The translations under genes were made by a program, and so were the position numbers. Below are positions 1 through 5,478 of a stretch of DNA of 6,278 bases, one piece after another. Source of the DNA: an uncultured Oscillospiraceae bacterium (GTDB lineage: Bacteria > Bacillota > Clostridia > Oscillospirales > Oscillospiraceae); contig CALDMA010000293.1 of assembly GCA_937915075.1 (NCBI GenBank), positions 1-6,278 on the forward strand, written 5' to 3'. A model generated the notes under the pieces. That model worked only from the letters and a program-made list of their open reading frames with translations, was not told where the DNA came from and ran no database searches. Numbering within the stretch: position 1 is the stretch's first letter; the number at the start of each line of letters is the position of its first letter.

Positions 1-482
1 CCCATATGGTGGGCGACCTGGAGAAGTCGAGTTTTTCCAATATTGAGCAGCAGTCGCTGGAATTCGTGAAATACACGCTGGAGCCGTGGATCGTGCGCTG
101 GGAGCAGGCCATCAACCGGGCACTGCTGACGGAACGCGAAAAAGAATCGTATTTTGTGAAGTTTAATGTGGACGGTCTGCTGCGCGGCGACTATGAGAGC
201 CGGATGAACGGCTACGCCACCGCCAGACAGAACGGCTGGATGTCTGCAAATGATATCCGAGAGCTTGAGAACCTTGACCGCATCCCTGCCGAGCTCGGCG
301 GCGACCTATATCTCATCAACGGAAACATGACCAAGCTGCAGGACGCGGGAATCTTCGCTGGGAAGGAGGAAAATGAAGGTGAAGAAATTTTGGAACTGGA
401 CGAATCAGGCTCCAACGGAGACGGAACCGGAACAGCGGATTCTCACGCTGAGCGGAACCATCGCCGAGGAAAGCTGGTTTGA
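1..482 (+). CDS. Phage portal protein, C-terminal part (HK97 family; 5' end outside window)
   Basis: The portal forms the dodecameric ring at one capsid vertex through which DNA enters and to which the neck attaches. The reading frame is open from the left edge (codons start at base 3), and the ATG at 6 is an internal Met, because the surrounding residues PHMVGDLEKSSFSNIEQQ are a conserved internal portal motif. Further family hallmarks follow: LEPWIVRWEQAIN, then FNVDGLLRGDYESRMNGYA, ARQNGWMSANDIRELE and GGDLYLINGNM. About 159 residues are visible. The last roughly 37 residues form an acidic, Gly/Ser-rich, then His/Arg-rich tail encoded where the gene overlaps the protease gene by 110 bases. 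The family (PF04860-type) is assigned from recognisable motifs. The function of the low-complexity tail is unknown. Confidence 0.95.
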   Translation, partial: HMVGDLEKSSFSNIEQQSLEFVKYTLEPWIVRWEQAINRALLTEREKESYFVKFNVDGLLRGDYESRMNGYATARQNGWMSANDIRELENLDRIPAELGGDLYLINGNMTKLQDAGIFAGKEENEGEEILELDESGSNGDGTGTADSHAERNHRRGKLV

Positions 483-1107
483 CGATGATATCACGCCCCA
501 GCTGTTCCGCGAGGAACTGAATGCCGGGAGCGGCGACATCACGGTCTGGATCAACAGCCCCGGCGGGGACTGTGTGGCCGCCGCCCAGATCTACAATATG
601 CTCATGGACTACAGAGGCAGCGTGACCGTTAAGATTGACGGCATCGCCGCCTCTGCCGCTTCTGTCGTCGCCATGGCCGGCACCAGGGTTCTGGTGTCTC
701 CCGTGTCGATGCTGATGATCCACAATCCCGCCACTATGGCTATGGGCGATGCCGCGGAAATGCAGAAGGCCATCGCCATGTTGGATGAGGTAAAGGAATC
801 CATCATCAACGCCTATGAGATCAAGACCGGCATGAGCCGCGCCAGGCTGTCCCATCTGATGGACGCGGAAACCTGGATGGACGCGCACACGGCGGTCGAT
901 CTGGGCTTCGCCGACGAGATCATGGTCAGGCCGGCAAACGCTTCCGCAGAAGACCATGCCGCCCGGCAGATGCTGTTCTCCCGGGCGGCGGTCACCAACC
1001 ATCTGATGGATAAGCTGGCGGCGAAGTGCCGCATCGAAAAGAAACCCACCCAACCGGAACGCTCCGTGAATGATCTCATGGAGCGGCTCGATCTGATGAA
1101 ACATTAA
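373..1107 (+). CDS. ClpP-like prohead protease (head maturation protease)
   Basis: This 244-aa protein has the ClpP/crotonase-type serine protease fold and replaces the unrelated U9/U35 prohead proteases in many Firmicutes phages. It is expected to remove the scaffold domain of the major capsid protein during procapsid maturation. Visible motifs are WINSPGGD (59-66), the nucleophile motif IDGIAAS with Ser94, and the histidine motif MIHNP with His117. The third triad member falls in MDAETWMDA, where Glu166 aligns with the ClpP aspartate; Asp164 is the alternative. LGFAD (177-181) matches the ClpP C-terminal handle end. The ATG at 373 is chosen because GGAAGGAGG lies just upstream and MKVKKFWNW is a typical N-terminus for this family. 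The C-terminal 40 residues are charged and less conserved. The gene sits directly before the capsid gene, as expected. Confidence 0.94.
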   Translation: MKVKKFWNWTNQAPTETEPEQRILTLSGTIAEESWFDDDITPQLFREELNAGSGDITVWINSPGGDCVAAAQIYNMLMDYRGSVTVKIDGIAASAASVVAMAGTRVLVSPVSMLMIHNPATMAMGDAAEMQKAIAMLDEVKESIINAYEIKTGMSRARLSHLMDAETWMDAHTAVDLGFADEIMVRPANASAEDHAARQMLFSRAAVTNHLMDKLAAKCRIEKKPTQPERSVNDLMERLDLMKH

Positions 1108-1112
1108 GGAGG
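1106..1112 (+). promoter_or_regulatory. Shine-Dalgarno of the major capsid gene
   Basis: AAGGAGG overlaps the protease stop codon (TAA at 1105-1107). It lies 10 bases before the ATG at 1123 but only 4 bases before an in-frame TTG at 1117. The spacing and codon identity favour ATG 1123; the TTG would add two residues. Confidence 0.75.
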
Positions 1113-1122
1113 ATTTTTGATT

Positions 1123-2295
1123 ATGACGATTCAGGAACTGCGCGAGAAGCGCAATACCGCATGGAATGCCGCCAAGGCATTTCTGGATTCCCATCGTACC
1201 GAGAAGGGTACCCTGACCGCCGAGGACGACGCCGCCTACACCCGTATGGAGCAGGACATCGCCGATCTTGGCAAGGAAATCGCCCGTCTGGAACGCCAGG
1301 AAGCGCTGGATGCTGAACTCAGTAAGCCTGTGAACGCGCCCCTCACTTCCAAGCCCACCACCGGCAAGCAGCCGGAGGTCAAGACCGGACGCGCGTCTGA
1401 CGAATACCGTAAGGGAATGCTGACCGCTCTGCGCACCAATTTCCGTCAGGTCAGCAATGTTCTGCAGGAAGGTGTGGACGCCGATGGCGGCTACCTCGTT
1501 CCTGAGGAATATGACCGCCGTCTGATCCAGACGCTGTCTGAGGAGAACATCATGCGCCGCCTGGGTCATGTGATCACCACTTCCGGGGAGCACAAGATCA
1601 ACATCGCAGCCACCAAGCCCGCCGCGGCGTGGATCGAGGAAGGCGGCGCGCTTCAGTTCTCTGACGCCACCTTCGCCCAGATCCTGCTGGATGCCCACAA
1701 ACTGCACGTCGCCATCAAGGTGACGGAGGAACTGCTCTACGACAGCGCGTTCAATCTGGAGAGCTACATCATCGAGCAGTTCGGCAAGGCCCTGGCCAAC
1801 ACCGAGGAGGATGCTTTCCTCAACGGTACCGGTGTGGGGCAGCCTCTGGGGCTGTTCGCGGAAACCGGCGGCGGTCATTTGGCCGGTACGCTGACTGCCG
1901 CGCTGAAGGCGGATGATGTGCTGGGACTTATCTATGAGCTCAAGCGCCCCTACCGCAAGAACGCGTCCTTCATCATGAACGACAAGACCGTGGCGCAGAT
2001 CCGCAAGTTTAAGGATAACAACGGCGCCTATCTCTGGCAGCCTTCCTACCAGGCGGGTGAGCCTGACCGTATCCTCGGATACGCCGTTCATACTTCCGAG
2101 TATGTGCCGGAGAACGCCATCGCCTTTGGCGACTACAGCTATTACAACATCGGCGACCGTGGAACCCGTTCCTTCAAGCAGCTGACCGAACTGTTCGCCG
2201 GAAACGGCATGATCGGCTATGTGGCCAAGGAGCGTGTGGACGGCAAGCTGATCCTGCCCGAGGCGGTGCAGATCCTGAAGCTGAAGACCGAATGA
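1123..2295 (+). CDS. Major capsid protein, HK97 fold
   Basis: This 390-aa protein is the main shell subunit. Residues 1 to about 65 are charged and heptad-like (EQDIADLGKEIARLERQEA), the usual N-terminal delta (internal scaffold) domain. A Pro/Thr/Lys-rich linker (about 69-90) follows. The shell domain begins around 105-130 with the family signature GVDADGGYLVPEEYDRRLI. Other HK97-type motifs are AAWIEEGGALQFSDATF (168-184), KLHVAIKVTEELLYDS (193-208) and EEDAFLNGTGVGQPLGLF (228-245), then a Leu/Ile-rich C-terminal segment ending VQILKLKTE. The delta domain is probably cut off by the ClpP-like protease encoded just upstream, at an unidentified site near residues 90-115. The ATG at 1123 is preferred over the TTG at 1117 because of ribosome-site spacing. 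The total length is typical for the PF05065 family. Confidence 0.97.
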   Translation: MTIQELREKRNTAWNAAKAFLDSHRTEKGTLTAEDDAAYTRMEQDIADLGKEIARLERQEALDAELSKPVNAPLTSKPTTGKQPEVKTGRASDEYRKGMLTALRTNFRQVSNVLQEGVDADGGYLVPEEYDRRLIQTLSEENIMRRLGHVITTSGEHKINIAATKPAAAWIEEGGALQFSDATFAQILLDAHKLHVAIKVTEELLYDSAFNLESYIIEQFGKALANTEEDAFLNGTGVGQPLGLFAETGGGHLAGTLTAALKADDVLGLIYELKRPYRKNASFIMNDKTVAQIRKFKDNNGAYLWQPSYQAGEPDRILGYAVHTSEYVPENAIAFGDYSYYNIGDRGTRSFKQLTELFAGNGMIGYVAKERVDGKLILPEAVQILKLKTE

Positions 2296-2369
2296 CCCTG
2301 ATTACGGCGGTGCTGCTCTTACGGGCGGCATCGCCCATCTTTTCTGACCAAGGCGGTGATGAGACATGA
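2292..2369 (+). CDS. Possible 25-aa micro-ORF between capsid and connector genes
   Basis: ATG at 2292 overlaps the capsid stop (ATGA), and the frame runs 25 codons to a TGA that overlaps the start of the connector gene (again ATGA). The product would be MTLITAVLLLRAASPIFSDQ followed by GGDET: a short hydrophobic stretch with a polar tail. No good Shine-Dalgarno precedes it, so translation would depend on coupling to the capsid gene. The double ATGA junction could instead serve only to carry ribosomes to the connector gene, whose own ribosome site is weak (AAGG at 2350-2353, 12 bases away). I do not recognise the peptide, and expression is unproven. Confidence 0.3.
   Translation: MTLITAVLLLRAASPIFSDQGGDET
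2306..2345 (+). terminator. Attenuator-like hairpin after the major capsid gene
   Basis: GGCGGTGC (2306-2313) can pair with GCATCGCC (2328-2335) in an 8-bp stem with one G-U pair, and the stem is followed by CATCTTTTCT. A competing 5-bp hairpin, GGGCG/CGCCC with a GCAT loop (2323-2336), sits in front of the same T-rich stretch. The T tract is short and interrupted, so this would be at most a partial terminator or an mRNA processing/stability element. It could raise capsid expression over the downstream neck genes. It was found by eye only. Confidence 0.4.
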
Positions 2370-2641
2370 TTGTTTCCCTTAATGAAATGAAACAGTACCT
2401 TCGCGTGGACTTCGATGAAGACGATCCCATCATTACCGCGCTCATCACAGGAGCCGAAAAGCTGTGCGCGGACATTCTCCGTGTGGACAGTCCCGATGCG
2501 CTGGCACAGGTGGAAAACAGCAAGGTGGCGGTCATGTACGCAGTCGCCTATTTCTACGAGCACCGGGAGGAAGCCGACCACCATGCGCTGACGCTGACCC
2601 TTCGTTCTCTGCTCTTCGGCTCCCGCAAGGAGGCTTTCTGA
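2366..2641 (+). CDS. Head-tail connector protein (gp6-like, Phage_connect_1)
   Basis: This 91-aa, mostly helical protein is expected to form the ring under the portal (HK97 gp6 / SPP1 gp15 type adaptor). The N-terminal pattern SLNEMKQYLRVDFDEDDPII (4-23) followed by ALITGAEKLCADIL (25-38) is the family hallmark: a short helix, an acidic loop that commits to two or more residues before 'I..LI..A', then a long helix. The middle helix AVMYAVAYFYEHRE and the C-terminal LRSLLFGSR also fit. The ATG overlaps the stop of the upstream micro-ORF. Its TGA shares a base with the next gene's ATG (TGATG at 2639-2643), so the two neck genes are translationally coupled. Confidence 0.9.
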   Translation: MIVSLNEMKQYLRVDFDEDDPIITALITGAEKLCADILRVDSPDALAQVENSKVAVMYAVAYFYEHREEADHHALTLTLRSLLFGSRKEAF

Positions 2642-2973
2642 TGAAGATCGGACTGCTGAATACCCAGATCGTTATTACCAAAAACGAGGTGTCGGCGGAT
2701 GCCATCGGCAATCACAAAAATGAGTGGAAGCTGTATTATTCCTGTCACGCCACGGTCAGCGCCGAGGGCGGCAAGGAAATGACAGAGGCGGGAATGGTGG
2801 TGGACGATTCCACCATCGATTTCACGATTCGCTGGTGCGCCCAGTCCACCGCCATCACCTCCACGGGGTACCGGGTGCAGTTTCGGGACGAGCTGTACGA
2901 CATTCTCTCGGTCGACCACATGAATTTCAAGCGCAAGGGCGTCAAACTGCATTGCCGGAAGGTGAGGCGATAG
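2641..2973 (+). CDS. Head closure / head-tail adaptor protein (Phage_H_T_join family)
   Basis: This 110-aa beta-rich protein resembles the SPP1 gp16 / HK97 head-tail joining family (PF05521), which plugs the connector channel and docks the tail. The N-terminus KIGLLNTQIVI leads into an EWKLYYSCHATVSAEGGKE segment (28-46), then TIDFTIRW and the paired strands YRVQFRDELYDILSVDHM (77-94). It ends in a basic strand, KGVKLHCRKVRR. The reading frame continues open upstream to 2464, but ATG 2641 is clearly the start. AAGGAGG at 2627-2633 is 7 bases upstream, and the longer version would overlap the connector gene almost completely and lacks family similarity. The preceding gene's stop overlaps the start. 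Confidence 0.88.
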   Translation: MKIGLLNTQIVITKNEVSADAIGNHKNEWKLYYSCHATVSAEGGKEMTEAGMVVDDSTIDFTIRWCAQSTAITSTGYRVQFRDELYDILSVDHMNFKRKGVKLHCRKVRR

Positions 2974-2974
2974 G

Positions 2975-3361
2975 ATGGCAAATCTCAAAATTCCTATCGG
3001 CGCGCTCTCCGAGACGGTCATGAAGGAACTGAACGAGTATGCGGATGTGGCCTGTGATGAGATGAAGGCGGCGGTGAAAAGCGCCGGGACACTGGTCAAA
3101 AACCAGATCAAGGCGACCGCGCCCAAATCCACCGGAGCTTACGCAAAGAGCTGGTCTGTCAAGAACACCCGCGAAACATCCCGCTCGCTGGAGGTGACGG
3201 TGTATTCCCGCAACCGCTACCAACTGGCGCATCTGCTGGAACACGGCCACGCCAAGCGCGGCGGCGGCAGAGTTCCGGGGCGCAGCCATATCGCGCCCGC
3301 CGAACAGGCTGGCATCGACCAGCTGGAGAAGGACATCGAAAGGAGCCTGCGGCATGGATGA
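2975..3361 (+). CDS. HK97 gp10-like tail completion/neck protein
   Basis: This 128-aa protein carries the two motifs that define the HK97 gp10-like family (PF04883): TGAYAKSW (53-60), after a helix rich in Lys and Ala (KATAPKS), and LLEHGHAKRGGGRVPGRSHI (87-106). The C-terminal helix ends ERSLRHG. Members sit between the head closure protein and the tail terminator and are needed for joining head and tail; the mechanism is less well defined than for the neighbouring rings. The start at 2975 lies one base after the previous stop, with GGTGAGG at 2961-2967 as ribosome site. The gene overlaps the next by 8 bases. Confidence 0.9.
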   Translation: MANLKIPIGALSETVMKELNEYADVACDEMKAAVKSAGTLVKNQIKATAPKSTGAYAKSWSVKNTRETSRSLEVTVYSRNRYQLAHLLEHGHAKRGGGRVPGRSHIAPAEQAGIDQLEKDIERSLRHG

Positions 3362-3671
3362 GCTGATTCAAATTCTGACGGAGTCCGGATTACCATTCGC
3401 CTACGACCACTTCGCGGAGGGCGAGTCCCCGGAGCCGCCGTTTATCTGCTATCTGCTCCCGGCCAGCGACAACTTTGCCGCTGACGGAGCAGTTTATTAT
3501 AAAGTTTCAGAGGTTCATATCGAGCTGTACACCGATTGTAAGGACTTGTCGGTGGAACAAAAGCTGGAGGCTGTGCTGGATCGGCACGGCGTTTTTTATG
3601 AGAAAACCGAGACGTGGATCGAGAGCGAACGGCTCTATGAAGTCCTTTATTACTTCGAAATGGAGGTTTGA
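3354..3671 (+). CDS. Probable tail terminator protein (small beta protein before the major tail gene)
   Basis: The gene encodes 105 aa. Position between the gp10-like gene and the major tail gene, size and fold pattern (N-terminal helix, PPFICYLLP strand, VSEVHIELYTD strand, EQKLEAVLDRHG helix, final YEVLYYFEMEV strand) match the tail terminator / tail completion group (lambda gpU / SPP1 gp17 type). These proteins cap the tail tube and dock it to the head. No catalytic residues are expected. AAAGGAG at 3339-3345 lies 8 bases before the ATG, and the first 8 bases overlap the previous gene. The function is inferred mainly from synteny and strand/helix order; a minor tail protein of unknown role is the alternative. 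Confidence 0.75.
   Translation: MDELIQILTESGLPFAYDHFAEGESPEPPFICYLLPASDNFAADGAVYYKVSEVHIELYTDCKDLSVEQKLEAVLDRHGVFYEKTETWIESERLYEVLYYFEMEV
3662..3667 (+). promoter_or_regulatory. Shine-Dalgarno of the major tail gene
   Basis: GGAGGT lies inside the last codons of the tail terminator gene. ATG 3677 is 9 bases downstream, while the in-frame TTG at 3668 directly abuts the site and cannot be used efficiently, so ATG 3677 is taken as the start. Confidence 0.7.
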
Positions 3672-3676
3672 CCGCA

Positions 3677-4255
3677 ATGAGCAATAAAGTCAAATACAAT
3701 CTGAAAAACGTCCATGCCGCCAAGCTGACCGAAACGGTCGAGGACGGCGTGACTACGTTTTCCTATGAAACGCCCAAGGCTATCCCCGGTGCTGTCAGCC
3801 TGAGTCTGGATGCCGAGGGCGATTCTTCTCCCTTCTATGCAGACGGCATCGTGTATTTCCGCACCAGCTCCAATAACGGCTACAGCGGCGATCTGGAAAT
3901 GGCGCTGATCCCCGAATGGTTCCGCACAGAGATCCTGCGGGAAAAGCTGGACAACAAGGGGGTGCTGGTGGAGAAATCCGACGTCACCGAGACGGAGAAG
4001 TTCGCGCTGCTGTTCGAGTTTGACGGCGATGTGAAGGCCATCCGTCATGTGCTGTATAACTGCAGCGCGTCCCGTCCTTCCATCGAGTCCAAGACCAGGG
4101 AGGACACCATCGAGCCGGGTACCGAAACGCTGTCCCTGACCGCGGATCCCCGCAGCGACGGTCTGGTCAAGAGCCGCACCGGCGATACCACGGACAAAAC
4201 TGCCTACGACAACTGGTACAAGGCTGTCTATGTCCCGGACGAGGAGGTTGCCTGA
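3677..4255 (+). CDS. Major tail protein (phi13 family tail tube subunit)
   Basis: This 192-aa protein forms the tail tube by stacking hexameric rings. It starts MSNKVKYNLKNVHAA, the usual N-terminus of the phi13/TP901-like family (PF04630), followed by the strand TFSYETPKAIPGAVSLSLDAEGD. Middle motifs are YFRTSSNNGYSGDLEMALIPEWF (60-82) and FALLFEFDGDVKAIRHVLYNCSASRP (109-134), where the RHVLYNC strand is characteristic. The C-terminus (TIEPGTETLSLTADPR, then KTAYDNWYKAVYVP) also matches. There is no added Ig-like domain at the C-terminus; the protein stops right after the core fold. The gene is followed after 2 bases by the G-type chaperone gene, whose GAGGAGGT ribosome site is inside its last codons. 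Confidence 0.93.
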   Translation: MSNKVKYNLKNVHAAKLTETVEDGVTTFSYETPKAIPGAVSLSLDAEGDSSPFYADGIVYFRTSSNNGYSGDLEMALIPEWFRTEILREKLDNKGVLVEKSDVTETEKFALLFEFDGDVKAIRHVLYNCSASRPSIESKTREDTIEPGTETLSLTADPRSDGLVKSRTGDTTDKTAYDNWYKAVYVPDEEVA

Positions 4256-4257
4256 TC

Positions 4258-4632
4258 ATGTTGGAGAAAAACGTGACCGTCGGCGGACACGAGGTCAAGT
4301 TCCGCTCCTCCGCAACCATTCCCAGGCTGTACCGCGTTAAGTTCAAGCGGGATATTTTTAAGGACCTGTCCAGGCTGGAGGCTTCCTACAGCAAGAAGAA
4401 AAACGAGGACGGCTCCTTCGCCATCGAGGATCTGGAGATCTTCGAAAATGTGGCCTACATCATGGCCTACCACGCCGACCACAGCATTCCGGACAATATC
4501 GATGACTGGCTCGACCGGTTTGAGATGTTCTCCATCTATGAGGTGCTGCCGGAGATTCTGGAACTGTGGGGTTCCAATCTGGTGACCGATGTGGCTTCTA
4601 AAAAAAACTTCAACGCAGCAGCCGTGAAATGA
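4258..4632 (+). CDS. Tail assembly chaperone, G-type
   Basis: This 124-aa protein is the functional counterpart of lambda gpG, which coats the tape measure protein and recruits major tail subunits before disappearing from the virion. It starts MLEKNVTVGGHEVKFRSSAT and contains IPRLYRVKFKRDIFKDL (21-37), a helix-rich middle (IEDLEIFENVAYIMAY, 56-71) and IDDWLDRFEMFSIYEVLPEILELW (81-104). These are typical of Firmicutes phage chaperones located between the major tail and tape measure genes. GAGGAGGT at 4241-4248 gives a strong start. Near its end the frame crosses an A8 run containing A AAA AAC in -1 slippery phase (Lys116, Asn117). A fraction of ribosomes should therefore shift and make a 178-residue G-T fusion instead of stopping at 4632. 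Confidence 0.9.
   Translation: MLEKNVTVGGHEVKFRSSATIPRLYRVKFKRDIFKDLSRLEASYSKKKNEDGSFAIEDLEIFENVAYIMAYHADHSIPDNIDDWLDRFEMFSIYEVLPEILELWGSNLVTDVASKKNFNAAAVK
4602..4608 (+). promoter_or_regulatory. -1 programmed ribosomal frameshift slippery heptamer (A AAA AAC)
   Basis: Within an A8 run (4600-4607) followed by C, the zero-frame codons are AAA (4600-4602), AAA (4603-4605) and AAC (4606-4608). The heptamer therefore reads A AAA AAC in exactly the X XXY YYZ phase needed for tandem -1 slippage. After the shift, reading continues CTT CAA CGC from 4608 without a stop into the T-type frame, which ends at 4793. This matches the conserved frameshift between the two tail chaperone frames of lambda and most siphophages. 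The slippage frequency cannot be estimated from sequence. Confidence 0.85.
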
Positions 4633-4654
4633 CCACGGCGCTGTTCCTCCTGCG
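4614..4654 (+). promoter_or_regulatory. Candidate stimulatory RNA structure for the frameshift
   Basis: Five bases after the slippery site, CGCAG (4614-4618) can pair with CTGCG (4650-4654), enclosing a 6-bp hairpin GCCGTG (4621-4626) / CACGGC (4634-4639) with a 7-base loop. The 5-base spacer fits the usual 5-9 bases between slip site and stimulator. The T-frame ATG (4629) lies inside the inner loop, so the same fold could also suppress independent initiation there. The pairing was found by eye and not folded energetically. Confidence 0.45.
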
Positions 4655-4793
4655 CTGCACCGAGATCGGCATCGCTGTCGCCGACCTTGACCTTCTCACC
4701 ATCGGTCTTGTGATGGATATGTGGACGGAAAAAGGCAACGACGGCGCGCAGTACGAAAAGGTCGCGTCGCAGGAGGATTTTGACCGTTTCTGA
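4629..4793 (+). CDS. Tail assembly chaperone, T-type extension (frameshift product domain)
   Basis: This short frame, 54 codons from ATG 4629, encodes MTTALFLLRCTEIGIAVADL then DLLTIGLVMDMWTEKGNDGA and a tail ending ASQEDFDRF. The pattern 'FLLRC..lgi...DLdlLTIG.v.DM.tE..ND' with terminal QEDFDRF is the standard small protein before the tape measure gene in Firmicutes siphophages, corresponding to the T part of lambda gpGT, which contacts the major tail protein. The frame is already open from the slippery site (4608), so the main product is probably the 178-residue G-T fusion. The ATG overlaps the G stop (ATGA) but has no Shine-Dalgarno, which argues against separate expression as the main route. 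It is short enough to be missed by ordinary gene callers. Confidence 0.85.
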   Translation: MTTALFLLRCTEIGIAVADLDLLTIGLVMDMWTEKGNDGAQYEKVASQEDFDRF

Positions 4794-4799
4794 ATTACA

Positions 4800-4829
4800 A
4801 AAGAGGAACAGCGTATGCCGTTCCTCTTT
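4800..4829 (-). terminator. Terminator hairpin between toxin gene and tail chaperone gene
   Basis: AAAGAGGAAC (4800-4809) and GTTCCTCTTT (4820-4829) form a perfect 10-bp stem; two further G-C pairs inside the loop are possible after one mismatch. It begins 4 bases past the toxin stop codon and 6 bases past the chaperone stop. Read on the - strand, the stem ends in TCTTTT followed by GTAATT, an intrinsic-terminator arrangement. On the + strand the stem is followed by CCCG, which is a poor U-tract. It should therefore stop toxin-antitoxin transcripts better than late phage transcripts, although weak bidirectional action is possible. Confidence 0.75.
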
Positions 4830-4833
4830 CCCG

Positions 4834-5166
4834 TTATTTCTGTTTTTTTGCCGCGATGCTTTCGATATCTCTGCCGCCATATACGATACGGATAATGACA
4901 ACGGTCATAGAATCGCTGTCTACCGTATAGAACACGACAAAATTGTCCACCGGCACTTTGTGCATCCCCATGCTTTTCCATGGTTCCCAGTCCACCAAAG
5001 CATAGCGGGAAGGCATGAGATCCAGGGATCGTATTTCCTTACGGATGCGGTTCAACTGATTGCGTGCCGTATCCGGCGCCAGCAGTTCCCGCGCGATATA
5101 GGCGTAGATATCCTTCAGATCGTTTAATGCCTCCGGAGAATAGACGACGCTGTACGAATCACTCAT
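4834..5166 (-). CDS. RelE/ParE superfamily type II toxin
   Basis: This 110-aa protein begins MSDSYSVVYSPEALNDLKDI, the usual strand-then-helix start of RelE/ParE toxins (PF05016-type). A second long helix (TARNQLNRIRKEIRSLDLMP, 33-52) follows, then the beta sheet with VPVDNFVVFYTVD (71-83) and VVIIRIVYGGRDIESI (89-104). The C-terminal GGRDI carries the conserved Arg of the group. Members either cut mRNA on the ribosome (RelE) or poison DNA gyrase (ParE); the sequence alone does not settle which. The gene follows the antitoxin with a 4-base ATGA overlap and AAGGAG 8 bases upstream (5180-5175), so the two are coupled. It lies antisense to the phage late operon. Length is normal and no truncation is seen, so it is probably functional. 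Confidence 0.88.
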   Translation of the reverse strand: MSDSYSVVYSPEALNDLKDIYAYIARELLAPDTARNQLNRIRKEIRSLDLMPSRYALVDWEPWKSMGMHKVPVDNFVVFYTVDSDSMTVVIIRIVYGGRDIESIAAKKQK

Positions 5167-5468
5167 ATGCCGAACTCCTTAGAGAGTTCAGCATCGACTT
5201 CGTCCACCGAATAGGTTCTTCCGGATTTCAGAGAGTCCATTCCTTTCATCAGTTCCGCATCCAGTTCTTCACGGCTCATTCCGCCGATGGCGGTGGGCTT
5301 CCGGGACGGAAGACGCAGATCCAGAGGCATTCCCCTCGTCAGGACGATCTGACTGTACAGCATTTGAATCGCGCTGGACGGAGAAATCCCAAGCTGCTGC
5401 AGAATGCTTTCGGCACTTTCTTTTAAGCCCGAATCAATACGGGCATAGACAGCTGATGTGTTTGCCAT
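5163..5468 (-). CDS. RelB/DinJ family antitoxin
   Basis: This 101-aa protein has an N-terminal ribbon-helix-helix pattern: strand SAVYARID (5-12), helix GLKESAESILQQLGI (14-28), helix SPSSAIQMLYSQIVLTRGMP (29-48), then the LPLDLRLP-like segment 'MPLDLRLPS' typical of RelB/DinJ (PF04221). The first part dimerises and binds its own promoter; the acidic C-terminal half (SREELDAELMKGMD, then VDEVDAELSKEFG) should wrap and neutralise the toxin. In-frame alternatives are ATG 5474 and GTG 5477 (103 or 104 aa). ATG 5468 is chosen because MANTS resembles the usual start of the family and lies 10 bases after AAAAGGAG (5486-5479); 5474 would leave only 4 bases. It is the first gene of the cassette, so autorepression is expected. 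Confidence 0.87.
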   Translation of the reverse strand: MANTSAVYARIDSGLKESAESILQQLGISPSSAIQMLYSQIVLTRGMPLDLRLPSRKPTAIGGMSREELDAELMKGMDSLKSGRTYSVDEVDAELSKEFGI

Positions 5469-5478
5469 GATCATCACA

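Noticed and set aside
316..2091. 591-codon open frame on the - strand
   Set aside because: It lies wholly antisense to the protease and capsid genes, both clearly recognised families. Long antisense frames are common in GC-rich biased coding sequence, and the product has no recognisable motif.
2464..2640. N-terminal extension of the head closure gene upstream to 2464
   Set aside because: It would overlap the connector gene almost fully. ATG 2641 has AAGGAGG at good spacing and gives the family-typical N-terminus.
4600..4607. A8 run as a sequencing or mutational frameshift splitting one chaperone gene
   Set aside because: The heptamer is in exact -1 slippery phase and the two-frame arrangement is the norm for tail chaperones, so programmed frameshifting explains it better than an error.
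4780..5426. + strand open frames of 115 and 120 codons across the toxin-antitoxin region
   Set aside because: They are antisense to the RelE/RelB pair, which has recognisable domains, coupled starts, ribosome sites and a promoter.
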